From contig JAXLYI010000006.1 in NCBI GenBank assembly GCA_046351555.1, positions 470,331 through 534,330 on the forward strand: 64,000 bases of DNA, written 5' to 3'. Positions 1 to 8,404 of this stretch are shown one piece after another. The stretch comes from CAISKJ01 sp046351555 (GTDB taxonomy: Bacteria > Myxococcota_A > Polyangia > Polyangiales > Ga0077539). Every line of letters begins with the position of its first letter. The stretch's first letter is position 1. A program made the position numbers and the translations under genes. The notes beneath the pieces are model-generated. The model was not told the origin of the DNA. It saw only the letters and a list, made by a program, of their open reading frames with translations, and did no database searches.

Positions 1-144
1 CCGCGGGGGCGCGCCGGCCTCGGCGGGCACGAGCACGTGGAGGTCGACGCGGTAGAGCTCGGAGAGCGCCTCGCGCGTCGAGAACGACAGCGCGCGCGAC
101 CCCGCGGGGAAGGCGCTGGCGGCGAGGGTGAAGAGGTCGGCCAT
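1..144 (-). CDS. VgrG/TssI spike protein, N-terminal fragment (cut by window edge)
   Basis: Only the first 48 codons are in the window. The protein begins MADLFTLAASAFPAG and continues with ALSELYRVDLHVLV, the opening beta-strand pattern of the gp27-like base of VgrG proteins; the VgrG at the right end of the window has the similar segment GLSELYACAVDVV. VgrG trimers form the tip of the type VI secretion tail and carry effectors out of the cell. The ATG lies 19 nt after the stop of the complete VgrG at 164-2485, so the two vgrG genes are tandem and probably cotranscribed. The rest of the protein, including any C-terminal effector extension, lies to the left of the window. Confidence 0.75.
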   Translation of the reverse strand, partial: MADLFTLAASAFPAGSRALSFSTREALSELYRVDLHVLVPAEAGAPPR

Positions 145-163
145 CGGGGCGTGTCCTTCCGTC

Positions 164-2485
164 TCAGAGCAGGAGCTTCAGGGCGCTGAGGTTGATGTCG
201 AGCGAGGTGGCCGTCGCCTTCTCCCCGGTGGCCTTGAAGGTCACCGCCCAGGCGCTGAACTGCGTCGCCGACAGGTCGATCTTCACGTTGTAGAGGCCGA
301 TGGCGGCGACCGTCGCCTCGTTCTTCATGCCGATGAGCGTCTTGGCGGAGGCGTGGACGCCCATCTTGAAGCCGACCATCTCGCTCTCGGTCGACTCGCA
401 CTTGAACCACTTGCCCATGTCCTTGAGCACCCGCGCGCCCGTCAAAATCGTCGCGCCGGCGGGCGACTTGATCTCGATGCTCGGCGCGTTGACGATGAAG
501 AAGGGCGGGCTCGTCACGGTGGTGGGGCCCTTGGTGACGTTCATCGTCAGGGTGCCGTAGTGCTGCTTGCTGAGCGCGCTGGCCGTGTACGAGTGGGAGT
601 CCGCGGTCTCGGTGAGCGAGGTGGTCACCGTGGTCGACTGGACGAGGTGGGTCTCCTCCAGCGTGCCGATGGTGGTCTGCTGCGTCGCGGTCTTCTCCTT
701 CTTGAAGAGGTCGACGTCGGTGGTGTGGTCGCCGTTGTAGTACTCCTCACACAGGTTGGTGACGGTGGTCTTCTGCATGAGCTCGTACTCTTCGGTGACG
801 TCGCCGCGCACCTCCACCGTCTGGTTGGCGTGGTAGGTCTCCTTCACGGCCTTCACCACCCGCTCGCGCTTGTGCCCGCCGACGGTGATGTCCTGGTCGC
901 CCCCGTGGTGGATGAGCCCCGAGCCGTCGGTGCTCGCCACCGTGTTGTGCGTGCGCATCGGGATGTGCACCGTGGCCGGGTGGTGCGCCCCGAGGTGGAC
1001 GTAGGTGCGCTGCGGCGGCGACCAGATCACGATCGAGCGCCGCGGCTCGTCGTCGTCGACCTCGACGCGGTTGTCGCCCGCCGTGTGGAGGACGTCGTAG
1101 GTGTGGTTCTCCTCCGTCACCACGCTGGGGGTGAGCGGGTTGGGCACCGCGCCGACGATCACCGGGCGGTCGGGGTCGCCGCCGAGGAAGGCGACCACCA
1201 CCTCCGTGCCTTTGCGCAGCGGGAGGTGCCAGCCCTCGGGCTCGCCCGCGTGCGGCTGCGTGCGGCGGACGCGCGCCGAGCAGCGCCCCGCGGGGTGGGA
1301 CGTCTCGTCGAAATGGAAGCGCACGAGGTAGCGCCCGTGCTCGTCGATCTGCGCGTAGTCCCCGTCGGCCGCGCCGTCGACCACCGCCGTCTCCACGCCC
1401 GCCGCGTAGGGCATCGGCGTGCGCGCCGGCGCGCGGAACTGCGTGTCCGCCGCGATCCCGCGCAGGCGCACGGAGTAGCTCCCGGCGGTGAGGTCGTTGG
1501 GCAGGCCCATCGTGCCGCGGTGCTCGGCCTCGGTGACCAGCCAGGTCGCGTTGAAGTCGCCGCGGGGGTGGTCTTCCAGGTCGAAGCGCACCCCGGGGAC
1601 GAGCCCGTGCGCGCGGCCCTCGCCGCTGCACTCGCGGCTCCGCGCGCGGCCGCCCTGCGCGTCGACCTGGGCGGCCCGGCGCGCGTCGGGCGGCGCCAGC
1701 GCGTCGCCCTCGGCGTGGCGCACCACCGCGTGCCCGTCGCCGCCGCCCGCGGCCTGCTCGTCGGCGATGGGGAGCGTCGGCGTCAGCGGGTTGTAGTCGG
1801 TGACCTTGTACCTGCCGGGCTGCGACACCGCGCGGCAGCGGAAGGCGCGGAGGCCCTCGACGTTGGAGCCCTCGGGGGAGCCCGTCGCGAAGTAGCGCAC
1901 GTGGCCGGCGGAGGCGTGCGAGCCCTTGTCGTTGACGAGGACGAGCTTCTCCTGATCCTCGCCCTGCTCGAAGAAGTAGTAGATGCCGGCCTGCTCCATC
2001 CAGCGCGAGAGGAAGTCGAGGTCGCTCTCGCGGTACTGACAGACGTACTCGCGCGGGGTGAAGCGGCCGCTCAGCCGGAGCTCGTAGTCGGCCCCCGCGA
2101 GGCCCGCGCGGCGGAGCACGTCCTCGAGGATGTCGGGCACCCGCTGGTCGACCCACACGCGGCTGTGGCGCGAGAGGGACAGCTCCCAGAGCTTCGGCAC
2201 CAGCACCGCGGCGTACACCGCGCCGTCGGCCCGCTCGCTGTGGGACTCGACCGCGGAGACGATGCCGTGGAAGCGCTGGCGGGCGGTGCCGTCGTCGGCG
2301 TTGACCGTCAGCGTCGCGCGCCGCCCGAGGGGCGCGTCGAGGTCGAAGGCGAGGCTCTCGGCGTGCGCGAGCGAGAAGCGCAGGTCGAAGCGGTAGGGCC
2401 GCGACATCCCCTCGACGCCGTAGAAATCGAGCAGGCGCGCGGAGGCGGGGAGCGACGAGGCCTGGAGCGTGTAGAGATCACTCAC
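164..2485 (-). CDS. vgrG: VgrG/TssI type VI secretion spike protein
   Basis: This 773-residue protein is a VgrG. The gp27-like part carries the family hallmark VCQYRESDLDFLSRWMEQAG followed by IYYFFEQGED. A gp5-like OB fold follows (DEHGRYLVRFHFDE, then GWHLPLRKGTEVVVAFLGGD and DRPVIVGAVPNPLTPS). The last ~230 residues are rich in Thr and Val and look like the beta-helical needle; I see no enzyme domain there. I chose the GTG at 2485 (VSDLYTLQASS) because GAAGGGG sits 7 nt upstream and the N-terminus then matches other VgrGs; the longer frame upstream is a shadow of the lipoprotein gene. It follows an effector-like metalloprotease and a lipoprotein on the same strand, so it is the likely carrier of that effector. 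Confidence 0.9.
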   Translation of the reverse strand: MSDLYTLQASSLPASARLLDFYGVEGMSRPYRFDLRFSLAHAESLAFDLDAPLGRRATLTVNADDGTARQRFHGIVSAVESHSERADGAVYAAVLVPKLWELSLSRHSRVWVDQRVPDILEDVLRRAGLAGADYELRLSGRFTPREYVCQYRESDLDFLSRWMEQAGIYYFFEQGEDQEKLVLVNDKGSHASAGHVRYFATGSPEGSNVEGLRAFRCRAVSQPGRYKVTDYNPLTPTLPIADEQAAGGGDGHAVVRHAEGDALAPPDARRAAQVDAQGGRARSRECSGEGRAHGLVPGVRFDLEDHPRGDFNATWLVTEAEHRGTMGLPNDLTAGSYSVRLRGIAADTQFRAPARTPMPYAAGVETAVVDGAADGDYAQIDEHGRYLVRFHFDETSHPAGRCSARVRRTQPHAGEPEGWHLPLRKGTEVVVAFLGGDPDRPVIVGAVPNPLTPSVVTEENHTYDVLHTAGDNRVEVDDDEPRRSIVIWSPPQRTYVHLGAHHPATVHIPMRTHNTVASTDGSGLIHHGGDQDITVGGHKRERVVKAVKETYHANQTVEVRGDVTEEYELMQKTTVTNLCEEYYNGDHTTDVDLFKKEKTATQQTTIGTLEETHLVQSTTVTTSLTETADSHSYTASALSKQHYGTLTMNVTKGPTTVTSPPFFIVNAPSIEIKSPAGATILTGARVLKDMGKWFKCESTESEMVGFKMGVHASAKTLIGMKNEATVAAIGLYNVKIDLSATQFSAWAVTFKATGEKATATSLDINLSALKLLL

Positions 2486-2519
2486 GAAGACACCCCTTCG
2501 CGCGAAGGCCGCGACGCTA

Positions 2520-3113
2520 TCACGGCTGCGGGTCGACCTGGACGGTGACCTCGTTCGAGCGCGCCGGGCCGAGCTCGACGTGGACGGTGTAGGCGCCCGC
2601 GCCGCGCGGCAGCGAGGCGAGCTGGCCGAGGTCGTGGTTCTGGTAGCCGCCCGCGGCGACGCCACGGAAGGTGTCCGGGTCGCGCGGCGGCGGCGGCGGC
2701 GGGGGCTCGTCGGGGCTCTGGTCGACGTCGACCATCGGCACGTCGAGGGGCTCGGCGAGGGTCGGGCCCGACACGACCACGCGCCACCCGCGCGGGTGCG
2801 GCTCCAGCGGCACGTCGAGCATCGCGTAGAGGCACAGCGGGATCGACGGCGCGCGCCCGCCCCGCGGCCGCACCACGCGCGGTGCGGCGAGGAGCACGCC
2901 CCGCCACCGGGGGTCGGCCGGCGCCGCGGGCGAGGCCGCGTTGCGCGCGTGGAGGCCGGGGGTCACCTGTTCGAAGACGGCGGGGTCCATGGACATCGTG
3001 GCGTTCCTCCTCGGGGAGGGGGTGTCGACGGTGGGGGCCGGCGGGGCGCTCGCCGACGGGCTCCGGCAGGCCGGCGCGAGCAGCGCGAGCAGCGTGAGGG
3101 TGGCGGCGCGCAT
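2520..3113 (-). CDS. predicted lipoprotein between T6SS effector and VgrG; candidate immunity protein
   Basis: This protein of about 197 residues starts MRAATLTLLALLAPACRS, a short export signal ending at a Cys that could be lipidated, although the -3 residue is Ala and so a weak lipobox. The mature part has a Pro-rich stretch near the middle and ends in a beta-rich segment (GAYTVHVELGPARSNEVTVQ) resembling an Ig-like strand pair. No catalytic motif is visible. The gene begins 4 nt after the metalloprotease stop and ends 34 nt before vgrG, so all three are likely one transcript. Periplasmic lipoproteins next to exported T6SS toxins are often immunity proteins; that role here is inference from position, supported by the parallel lipoprotein at 62008-63051. 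Confidence 0.7.
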   Translation of the reverse strand: MRAATLTLLALLAPACRSPSASAPPAPTVDTPSPRRNATMSMDPAVFEQVTPGLHARNAASPAAPADPRWRGVLLAAPRVVRPRGGRAPSIPLCLYAMLDVPLEPHPRGWRVVVSGPTLAEPLDVPMVDVDQSPDEPPPPPPPRDPDTFRGVAAGGYQNHDLGQLASLPRGAGAYTVHVELGPARSNEVTVQVDPQP

Positions 3114-3117
3114 GCGG

Positions 3118-4848
3118 TCAGAACGCGCTCCACCCCGCGGTGAGGTCGGTCTTGCGCACGCACGGCAGGCAGTTGGCGCAGAAGGTGGTGACGCCGTTGG
3201 TCGCGCCAAACATCACGCAGATGCTCCCGGTCGCGCCCGAGTAGCTCGCCTGCGGCGGCGAGATCCCGTTGTGGCAGTGGCTCCCGACGTGGCCGCTCCC
3301 GCTGTACTGCGTCGCCGGCTGGTCGGTGGAGGTGCCCGCGCCCTGGGGCACCATGTCGAACTGGTGCCCGAGCTCGTGGATCATCACCTGGTTCTGCGCC
3401 GCGGTGGTCTTGGTGCGCCACCACGCGCGGGTGCAGATGCACACGATGTTGCCGCCGAACGACACGCCGCCGCGCATGCGGTTGACCCAGTCGACCGTGA
3501 GGGTGATCGTGCCCGTCCCCGCGGGGAGCGCGGTCACGTCGACGCTGACCGTGGAGCAGTTGTCCGGCACGCTGGCGTTGGTCGGCACCGCCGTGCACGA
3601 CGCCTCCGGGATGGCCACCGCGGCGCCGCCCGCGTCGGCCTGGTACGACGCCGAGACGAACCACCCCTCGCCGGGCACGAGGTTCTTCCAGAGCGACTTC
3701 GAATCGCCCGCGGCGTTGACGATCGGGACGCTCACCGCCGCGGCGCCGGGGCCGACGGTGACGCCGGTCTTCTGCACCACCTGGCCGGCGTCCTTCACCG
3801 CGAGGTGGTCGGTGTAGGCGATCGCGATGACGAAGGGCTCCTTCGCGCTCGCGCCCGACGCCTGGTAGGCGGTGCGCGCGTTGTTCTGGAAGGTGGCGGT
3901 GTCGGTGGTGGAGACGTTGGGCATGTGGGTCATCTCCTGCCGCCCCGCCGACACCATCTCGGCCCCGTGCGAGGCGAACTCGCCCGTCATCGTGCTGAGG
4001 CTCGTCGCCACCGTGGTGAGCCCCGCCATCGGGAGCTCGACGTAGTACACCAATCGCTTCGCCGCGAGCGCGCCGCTGCGGGCCTCGTGGCCGTAGTCGT
4101 CCTTGCCCGCCACCGTCCACGACGACGCGCCGGCCACCGTCAGGAAGAGGTCGCCCGGCACCACCCGCGTCCCGTCGCCGTTGGTGGTGTAGTCCTTCTC
4201 GGCCTCCTCGAAGGTGAACTTCGCGTTGCGGCCCTTCTCCGCGCCCGAGTACACCGGGTTGCCCGCGTCGCCCGAGAGCTTGAGCTTGAAGTGGTGCGCG
4301 CCCGGCCGGTCGAAGGCCACGCGCACGTGCGGCTTGAAGGAGCAGCGGTCGAGCGAGGTGACGCGCGCGCCGTCGACCCACTTCGCGTCGCGCGGGAGGT
4401 TGACCCACTGCGTCCCGCCCGAGATGGTCGACGCGCCCTCCACCCACTGCACGGAGATGATCCGCGGGTCGTCGTCGGTCGGGTCCTGCGGGGGGTCGCC
4501 GGGCTCCGGCGGGTCTTCGGGGTCCTCGCCGGGCACGCCGCCGCCCGCGACCAGCGCCGGGATGCGCAGCGCGACGAGCTCGCGGCTGGCGATCGCCAGC
4601 TCGACGCGGGCGACCATCTCGTCGACCCCGTCGGGGCGGTGCTCCGCGGGGTTGACGCCCTCGAGCGCCGCGTGCACGTCGCGGAAGACGTCGCGGGTGA
4701 GCGGGTCGAGCGCCCAGCCCCGCGCCTCGCCGCGGAGCGCGAGCCGGCCGAGCGCGCGCCAGGCGTCCTCCTCGGTGAGGTCGGCGCGGAGGATGAGCTC
4801 GCGCACGCCGCGGAGCGTCGGCAGGCGCCAGGTGGGGCGGTCACGCAT
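3118..4848 (-). CDS. predicted T6SS-associated zinc metalloprotease effector
   Basis: This 576-residue protein has no export signal. Residues about 1-100 form a helical domain with DPLTRDVFRDVHAAL and LVALRI; a related domain opens the cargo protein at 59519. A Pro/Asp-rich linker (residues ~102-125) leads to beta-rich segments. Near the C-terminus lies MIHELGHQFDMV, a zinc-binding HExxH motif (H491, E492, H495), followed by GHVGSHCHNG and a Cys-rich tail (CANCLPC). The lack of a signal peptide and the place immediately upstream of a lipoprotein and two vgrG genes fit a protease delivered by T6SS. Start ATG has GGAGG six nt upstream. A protease with another role cannot be excluded; the substrate is unknown. 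Confidence 0.75.
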   Translation of the reverse strand: MRDRPTWRLPTLRGVRELILRADLTEEDAWRALGRLALRGEARGWALDPLTRDVFRDVHAALEGVNPAEHRPDGVDEMVARVELAIASRELVALRIPALVAGGGVPGEDPEDPPEPGDPPQDPTDDDPRIISVQWVEGASTISGGTQWVNLPRDAKWVDGARVTSLDRCSFKPHVRVAFDRPGAHHFKLKLSGDAGNPVYSGAEKGRNAKFTFEEAEKDYTTNGDGTRVVPGDLFLTVAGASSWTVAGKDDYGHEARSGALAAKRLVYYVELPMAGLTTVATSLSTMTGEFASHGAEMVSAGRQEMTHMPNVSTTDTATFQNNARTAYQASGASAKEPFVIAIAYTDHLAVKDAGQVVQKTGVTVGPGAAAVSVPIVNAAGDSKSLWKNLVPGEGWFVSASYQADAGGAAVAIPEASCTAVPTNASVPDNCSTVSVDVTALPAGTGTITLTVDWVNRMRGGVSFGGNIVCICTRAWWRTKTTAAQNQVMIHELGHQFDMVPQGAGTSTDQPATQYSGSGHVGSHCHNGISPPQASYSGATGSICVMFGATNGVTTFCANCLPCVRKTDLTAGWSAF

Positions 4849-4971
4849 CGCGGCCTCCGCGCGCGGGCGTCGGGGGCGACAACCGTCGCGCGTGCGCGGC
4901 GGCGCGGGAGAGGTCGGAGCGGCCCATGCGCCCGCAGGTGTAACACGGTCCGCCGCTCGCCCGCAGGGGGT

Positions 4972-5322
4972 TCATGGCGTGGGGGAGAATGGCTCCAGCC
5001 AACAACGCGGCGCCCCGCCCGGCCGCGCGTCGTAGCGGAGCCAGAAGCCCCAGCCCGCGCCCCAGCACGTCACGCTCCACTCCTCGGCGGGCCCGGCCTC
5101 GGCCGAGGTGAGCGAGAGGTTGGCGCCGCGGTCGGCGTCGCGCCACGCACCGTGGGAGGTCACGTGGCCATGGCCCTCGGCGACCCCCAGCGGGAGCCGG
5201 GCGAGGTCGGGGAACGCCGGGTCGTGCGCCCGCGCGCGGCGTGTGGCCAACGCGAGGAAGTCGTCGCTCGTTCGAACCGACGACGCATCGAGAGGGGAAG
5301 CGTTCGTGGGAGGGTCGCTCAC
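4972..5322 (-). CDS. hypothetical protein, 116 aa
   Basis: I do not recognise this family. The protein would start at GTG (VSDPPTNASPLDASS) and is acidic and soluble. Its C-terminal half has a beta-rich aromatic pattern (EEWSVTCWGAGWGFWLRYD). There is no signal peptide or membrane span. It lies 123 nt upstream of the metalloprotease gene on the same strand, so it may belong to the same type VI secretion module, perhaps as an accessory or immunity protein, but this rests only on position. The start is uncertain because no ribosome-binding site is obvious. The reading frame is open far upstream; I cut it here because the upstream part overlaps the real lipoprotein gene on the other strand. Confidence 0.5.
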   Translation of the reverse strand: MSDPPTNASPLDASSVRTSDDFLALATRRARAHDPAFPDLARLPLGVAEGHGHVTSHGAWRDADRGANLSLTSAEAGPAEEWSVTCWGAGWGFWLRYDARPGGAPRCWLEPFSPTP

Positions 5323-5457
5323 GCCGGGGAGGTTCGCACACGTCGGGCTCCCCGTGGCACCGGCGCGCTCCGGTCCACGCCAACCCCGCGGACGGTCGGA
5401 GGGCGCCCGCGCACGGCCTCCGGGCGCGCGGCCGTTTCGCGGGGGTGTACGGGACGG

Positions 5458-5463
5458 TATCAT
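5458..5463 (+). promoter_or_regulatory. -10-like hexamer TATCAT, probable leaderless start
   Basis: TATCAT matches TATAAT at five of six positions and ends 9 nt before the ATG at 5473, so transcription would begin almost at the start codon. Confidence 0.4.
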
Positions 5464-5472
5464 CCCGCGGAG

Positions 5473-8403
5473 ATGACCTCCTTGCCCCCTTGGACGCGCC
5501 GCGCGGGCCTGCGCGTGCTCGCCGCCTGCATCGCCCTCGCGGCCGCGTGCAGCGAGACGCCCGCCGCCCCCGACGGCGCGCCCGCCCCCGACGCGGCCGA
5601 TGGCGCCGCGCCCGACGCGCCCGACGCGGCCGACGCCCCGGCGATGCAGGACGGCGACGACCTCGGCGACCGACTCCTCTGCGAGGCCACCTGCGCCCGC
5701 CAGGACCGCCCGCTCTGCGCCCTCTTCGACCGCGACCGCTGCGTCCGCGACTGCGTCGCGCAGGTGATGGCGCTCTCGGCGCGGTGCCGCCCGCAGGTCG
5801 AGCTCTGGCTCCGCTGCCGCGCGAGCGGGGCGTCGTTCGTCTGCGACGACCGCGGCGAGCCCGCCACCGCCGACTGCGCCGAACCGACCGCCGACCTCGC
5901 CGCCTGCGTCCGCAGCGACCCGGACGCGGGCGACGCCGCCGCCGACGCCGTGGAGGCCGGCGACGTCGCGCCCGACCTCGCGCCCGACGTGGCCCCCGAC
6001 GCGACCGACGACGTCGCGCCCGACCTCGCGCCCGACGCGGCCCCCGACGCGACCGACGCAGCCGACGACGCGACCGATGCGGCCCCCGACGACGCGACCG
6101 CCGCCATGGACGCCGACGACGCGACCGCCCCGATGGACGCGCCCGACGTCGCCCCCACGGACGCGCCCGACGTCGCCCCCGCGGACGCGCCCGACGCGTC
6201 GCCCCCCGACGGCCCGACCTCGCCGTGCGCGGCGCCCGTGGGCACGATCACCATGCCGGGCGCCGAGGTGGCGCGCGAGGCGACGACGTCCGGCGCGAGC
6301 GCGCTCAACGGCTCGATGTGCCGCCCCGACACCGACGGCCCCGAGCACGTCTACCGCCTCGACGTCACCGCGCGCACCGGCCTCGTCATCGACACGGAAG
6401 GCGCGCGCACCGCCTTCGACACCGTGCTCTCCGTCCGCCGCACCTGCGACGACGTGCGCACCGAGGTCACCTGCGACGACGACTCGGGCCGCGACAACAC
6501 CGCGCTCGTCCGCGCGATCGTCGACCCGGGCACCTACCACCTCGTGGTCGACGGGGCCGCGCGCTCGGCGGGCGCGTACGCGCTGCGGGTGCGGTCGTTC
6601 ACCCCCGCGGCCAACGCGCTCTGCGCGGGCGCGCTCGCGCTCGCCCCCGGCGCCACGCTCACCAACCAGGGCGCCGCCGCCGGGGGCCTCCGCGCCGACC
6701 ACTGCCGCCCCTCCGCCACCGGCGGGCCCCTCTTCTACGCCGTCGCAGTGCCCGCGATGAGCAGGGTCACCGTCCGCGCGACGCCGACGGGCCCGGCCTG
6801 GACGCCGCTCCTCGGCGCCACCACGTCGTGCGCGTCGCGCGCCTGCGTGGCGCAGAGCGCCGGCGAGGCCGCGGGGACGCCCAGCGCCTTGACGCTCGTC
6901 AACAGCGGGACGGCCGCGGCGACGTACTACGTCTCCGTCGCCAACGCGGCCGCCTCCGACGGCGCCTTCGACCTCAGCGCGAGCGCGGCGACGTCCTTCG
7001 CCGCCGGCGCCACCTGCACCACGGCGCTCCTGCTCACCCCGGGCACGCCGCGCACCGCGCAGGACCTCGCCCCCGCCTTCCAGCCCGGCGCCGCCCTCTG
7101 CCTCTCGGGCTTCACCCAGGGGCAGCTCTACTACATCCTCCGCGTCCCCTCGCGGCAGCGCGGGACGGTGACGGTCACCCCGCGCGCCTCGCCCGCGATG
7201 GCCCCGGTGGTGCGCGTGCTGCGCGGCGCCTGCGCGTCGACCTCCTGCGAGTCGAACGCCCAGGCCCCCGCGGGCGCGCCCACCTCCGTCTCCTACGACA
7301 ACCCCGACGCGTCGAGCATCGACGTCATCGTCACGGTGACCAACGCGCTCGGGCCCGGCGGGCTCTTCGACATCGCCTCGACGACGGCGGCGATCCCGGC
7401 GGGCTCGACCTGCCCGACGCCCGCGGTGCTCTCGACCGCGGCGACCGCGACCGGCAACACGCTGACCGGGACGCGCGCCGGCGCCGAGCTCTGCGAGCCC
7501 ACGGCCACGGGGCCGCAGCTCTACTACCAGCTCTCGATCCCCGCCGGGCAGCGCGGCACGGTGACGGTGACGCCCACCGGAACGCCCCTCTGGCGCCCGC
7601 TCCTCCGCGTGCTCGACAACTGCCTGGCCGCCACCTGCCGCCTCGCCGTCACCGCGCCCTCGGTGGGCGAGGTCGCGCGCGCCTCGGTCGACAACAACGG
7701 CGCGGCCGCGGTGACGGTGACCTTCGCCGTGACGGGCTCGGGCTCGCCGATGGGCGGCGCGGCGGTCGTGTCGGCGGCGCTCTCGCCCGCGACGCCGGCG
7801 CCCTACGCGCAGACGACGATCCCGGTGGCCTGCGACGCGGTGGGGACGGCGACGCTGGTGGCGCCGGCCGACGGGTGGGACGACGACACGGCCACCGACG
7901 TGATGCCGCTCCCCTTCAACGTCGCGTACTTCGGCGCGGCGGCGACGCACTACTCGGTCTCGTCCAACGGGTACCTTCAGCTCTGGCCCTCGGCCGCGGG
8001 CGAGGCGGCGATCACCGAGCGCAACGTGGCCTTCCCCACCGTGGGCGAGCCCGACGGCACCGTGGCGCCCTTCTGGGACGACCTCATCCCCTTCGACGAG
8101 ACCACCGACGTCCGCGTGGCCACGCTCGGCACCTCACCCCGCCGCCGCTTCGTCGTCCAGTGGACGCGCTGGCAGGTGGTGGGCGACACCGCCTCCGACC
8201 TCACCTTCCAGGCGAAGCTGTTCGAGGGGACCAACGCGGTGGAGTTCCACTACTGCACGATCACGCCGGCGCGGACGCTGCCGCTCGGCGCGGCGGCCTC
8301 CATCGGCCTGGAGAGCCTCGACGGGCGCGACGGCGTCACCACCGCGCTCAACCGCCTCAACGCCGTCGACCCCACCAACGCCTTCCGCTACACGCCCCGC
8401 TGA
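5473..8403 (+). CDS. large secreted lipoprotein with PPC-like repeats and nidogen-like C-terminus
   Basis: This 976-residue protein has a lipoprotein signal (RVLAACIALAAACSETPA). Residues ~20-160 contain a Cys-rich segment (LLCEATCARQDRPLC) and residues ~160-250 are an Asp/Ala/Pro linker with tandem repeats. Several beta-sandwich units follow that resemble PPC (pre-peptidase C-terminal) domains, for example TAFDTVLSVRRTCDD followed by PGTYHLVVDG. The last ~190 residues (PLPFNVAYFGAAATHYSVSS and APFWDDLIPFDE) resemble nidogen-like beta-sandwich regions of myxobacterial surface proteins. No catalytic residues are visible, so a structural or adhesive outer-surface role is likely. It is convergent with the lipoprotein gene at 8405. 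Confidence 0.8.
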   Translation: MTSLPPWTRRAGLRVLAACIALAAACSETPAAPDGAPAPDAADGAAPDAPDAADAPAMQDGDDLGDRLLCEATCARQDRPLCALFDRDRCVRDCVAQVMALSARCRPQVELWLRCRASGASFVCDDRGEPATADCAEPTADLAACVRSDPDAGDAAADAVEAGDVAPDLAPDVAPDATDDVAPDLAPDAAPDATDAADDATDAAPDDATAAMDADDATAPMDAPDVAPTDAPDVAPADAPDASPPDGPTSPCAAPVGTITMPGAEVAREATTSGASALNGSMCRPDTDGPEHVYRLDVTARTGLVIDTEGARTAFDTVLSVRRTCDDVRTEVTCDDDSGRDNTALVRAIVDPGTYHLVVDGAARSAGAYALRVRSFTPAANALCAGALALAPGATLTNQGAAAGGLRADHCRPSATGGPLFYAVAVPAMSRVTVRATPTGPAWTPLLGATTSCASRACVAQSAGEAAGTPSALTLVNSGTAAATYYVSVANAAASDGAFDLSASAATSFAAGATCTTALLLTPGTPRTAQDLAPAFQPGAALCLSGFTQGQLYYILRVPSRQRGTVTVTPRASPAMAPVVRVLRGACASTSCESNAQAPAGAPTSVSYDNPDASSIDVIVTVTNALGPGGLFDIASTTAAIPAGSTCPTPAVLSTAATATGNTLTGTRAGAELCEPTATGPQLYYQLSIPAGQRGTVTVTPTGTPLWRPLLRVLDNCLAATCRLAVTAPSVGEVARASVDNNGAAAVTVTFAVTGSGSPMGGAAVVSAALSPATPAPYAQTTIPVACDAVGTATLVAPADGWDDDTATDVMPLPFNVAYFGAAATHYSVSSNGYLQLWPSAAGEAAITERNVAFPTVGEPDGTVAPFWDDLIPFDETTDVRVATLGTSPRRRFVVQWTRWQVVGDTASDLTFQAKLFEGTNAVEFHYCTITPARTLPLGAAASIGLESLDGRDGVTTALNRLNAVDPTNAFRYTPR
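5962..6057 (+). repeat. 48-bp tandem repeat (two copies) in lipoprotein linker
   Basis: Two near-identical 48-bp units encode DVAPDLAPDVAPDATD and DVAPDLAPDAAPDATD. Shorter 24-bp units (DAPDVAPT, DAPDVAPA) follow at about 6136-6190. These are coding minisatellites in the Asp/Pro spacer between the lipid anchor and the beta domains, and a likely place for length variation. Confidence 0.75.
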
Positions 8404-8404
8404 C

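Noticed and set aside
128..2548. Long open frame on the plus strand opposite the VgrG gene (~800 codons)
   Set aside because: Composition is Arg/Gly/Val/His-rich without any domain, typical of antisense frames in very GC-rich DNA; the VgrG frame carries clear family motifs.
5900..6200. Repeats resembling a CRISPR-like array
   Set aside because: Units of 24 and 48 bp are in frame, contiguous and coding (DAPDVAP type) with no unique spacers; a coding minisatellite explains them.
4972..7950. Minus-strand frame of ~990 codons opposite the PPC/nidogen-like lipoprotein
   Set aside because: Only its last 117 codons (4972-5322) lie outside a better gene and look protein-like; the rest is Arg/Gly low complexity mirroring Asp/Ala codons of the lipoprotein.
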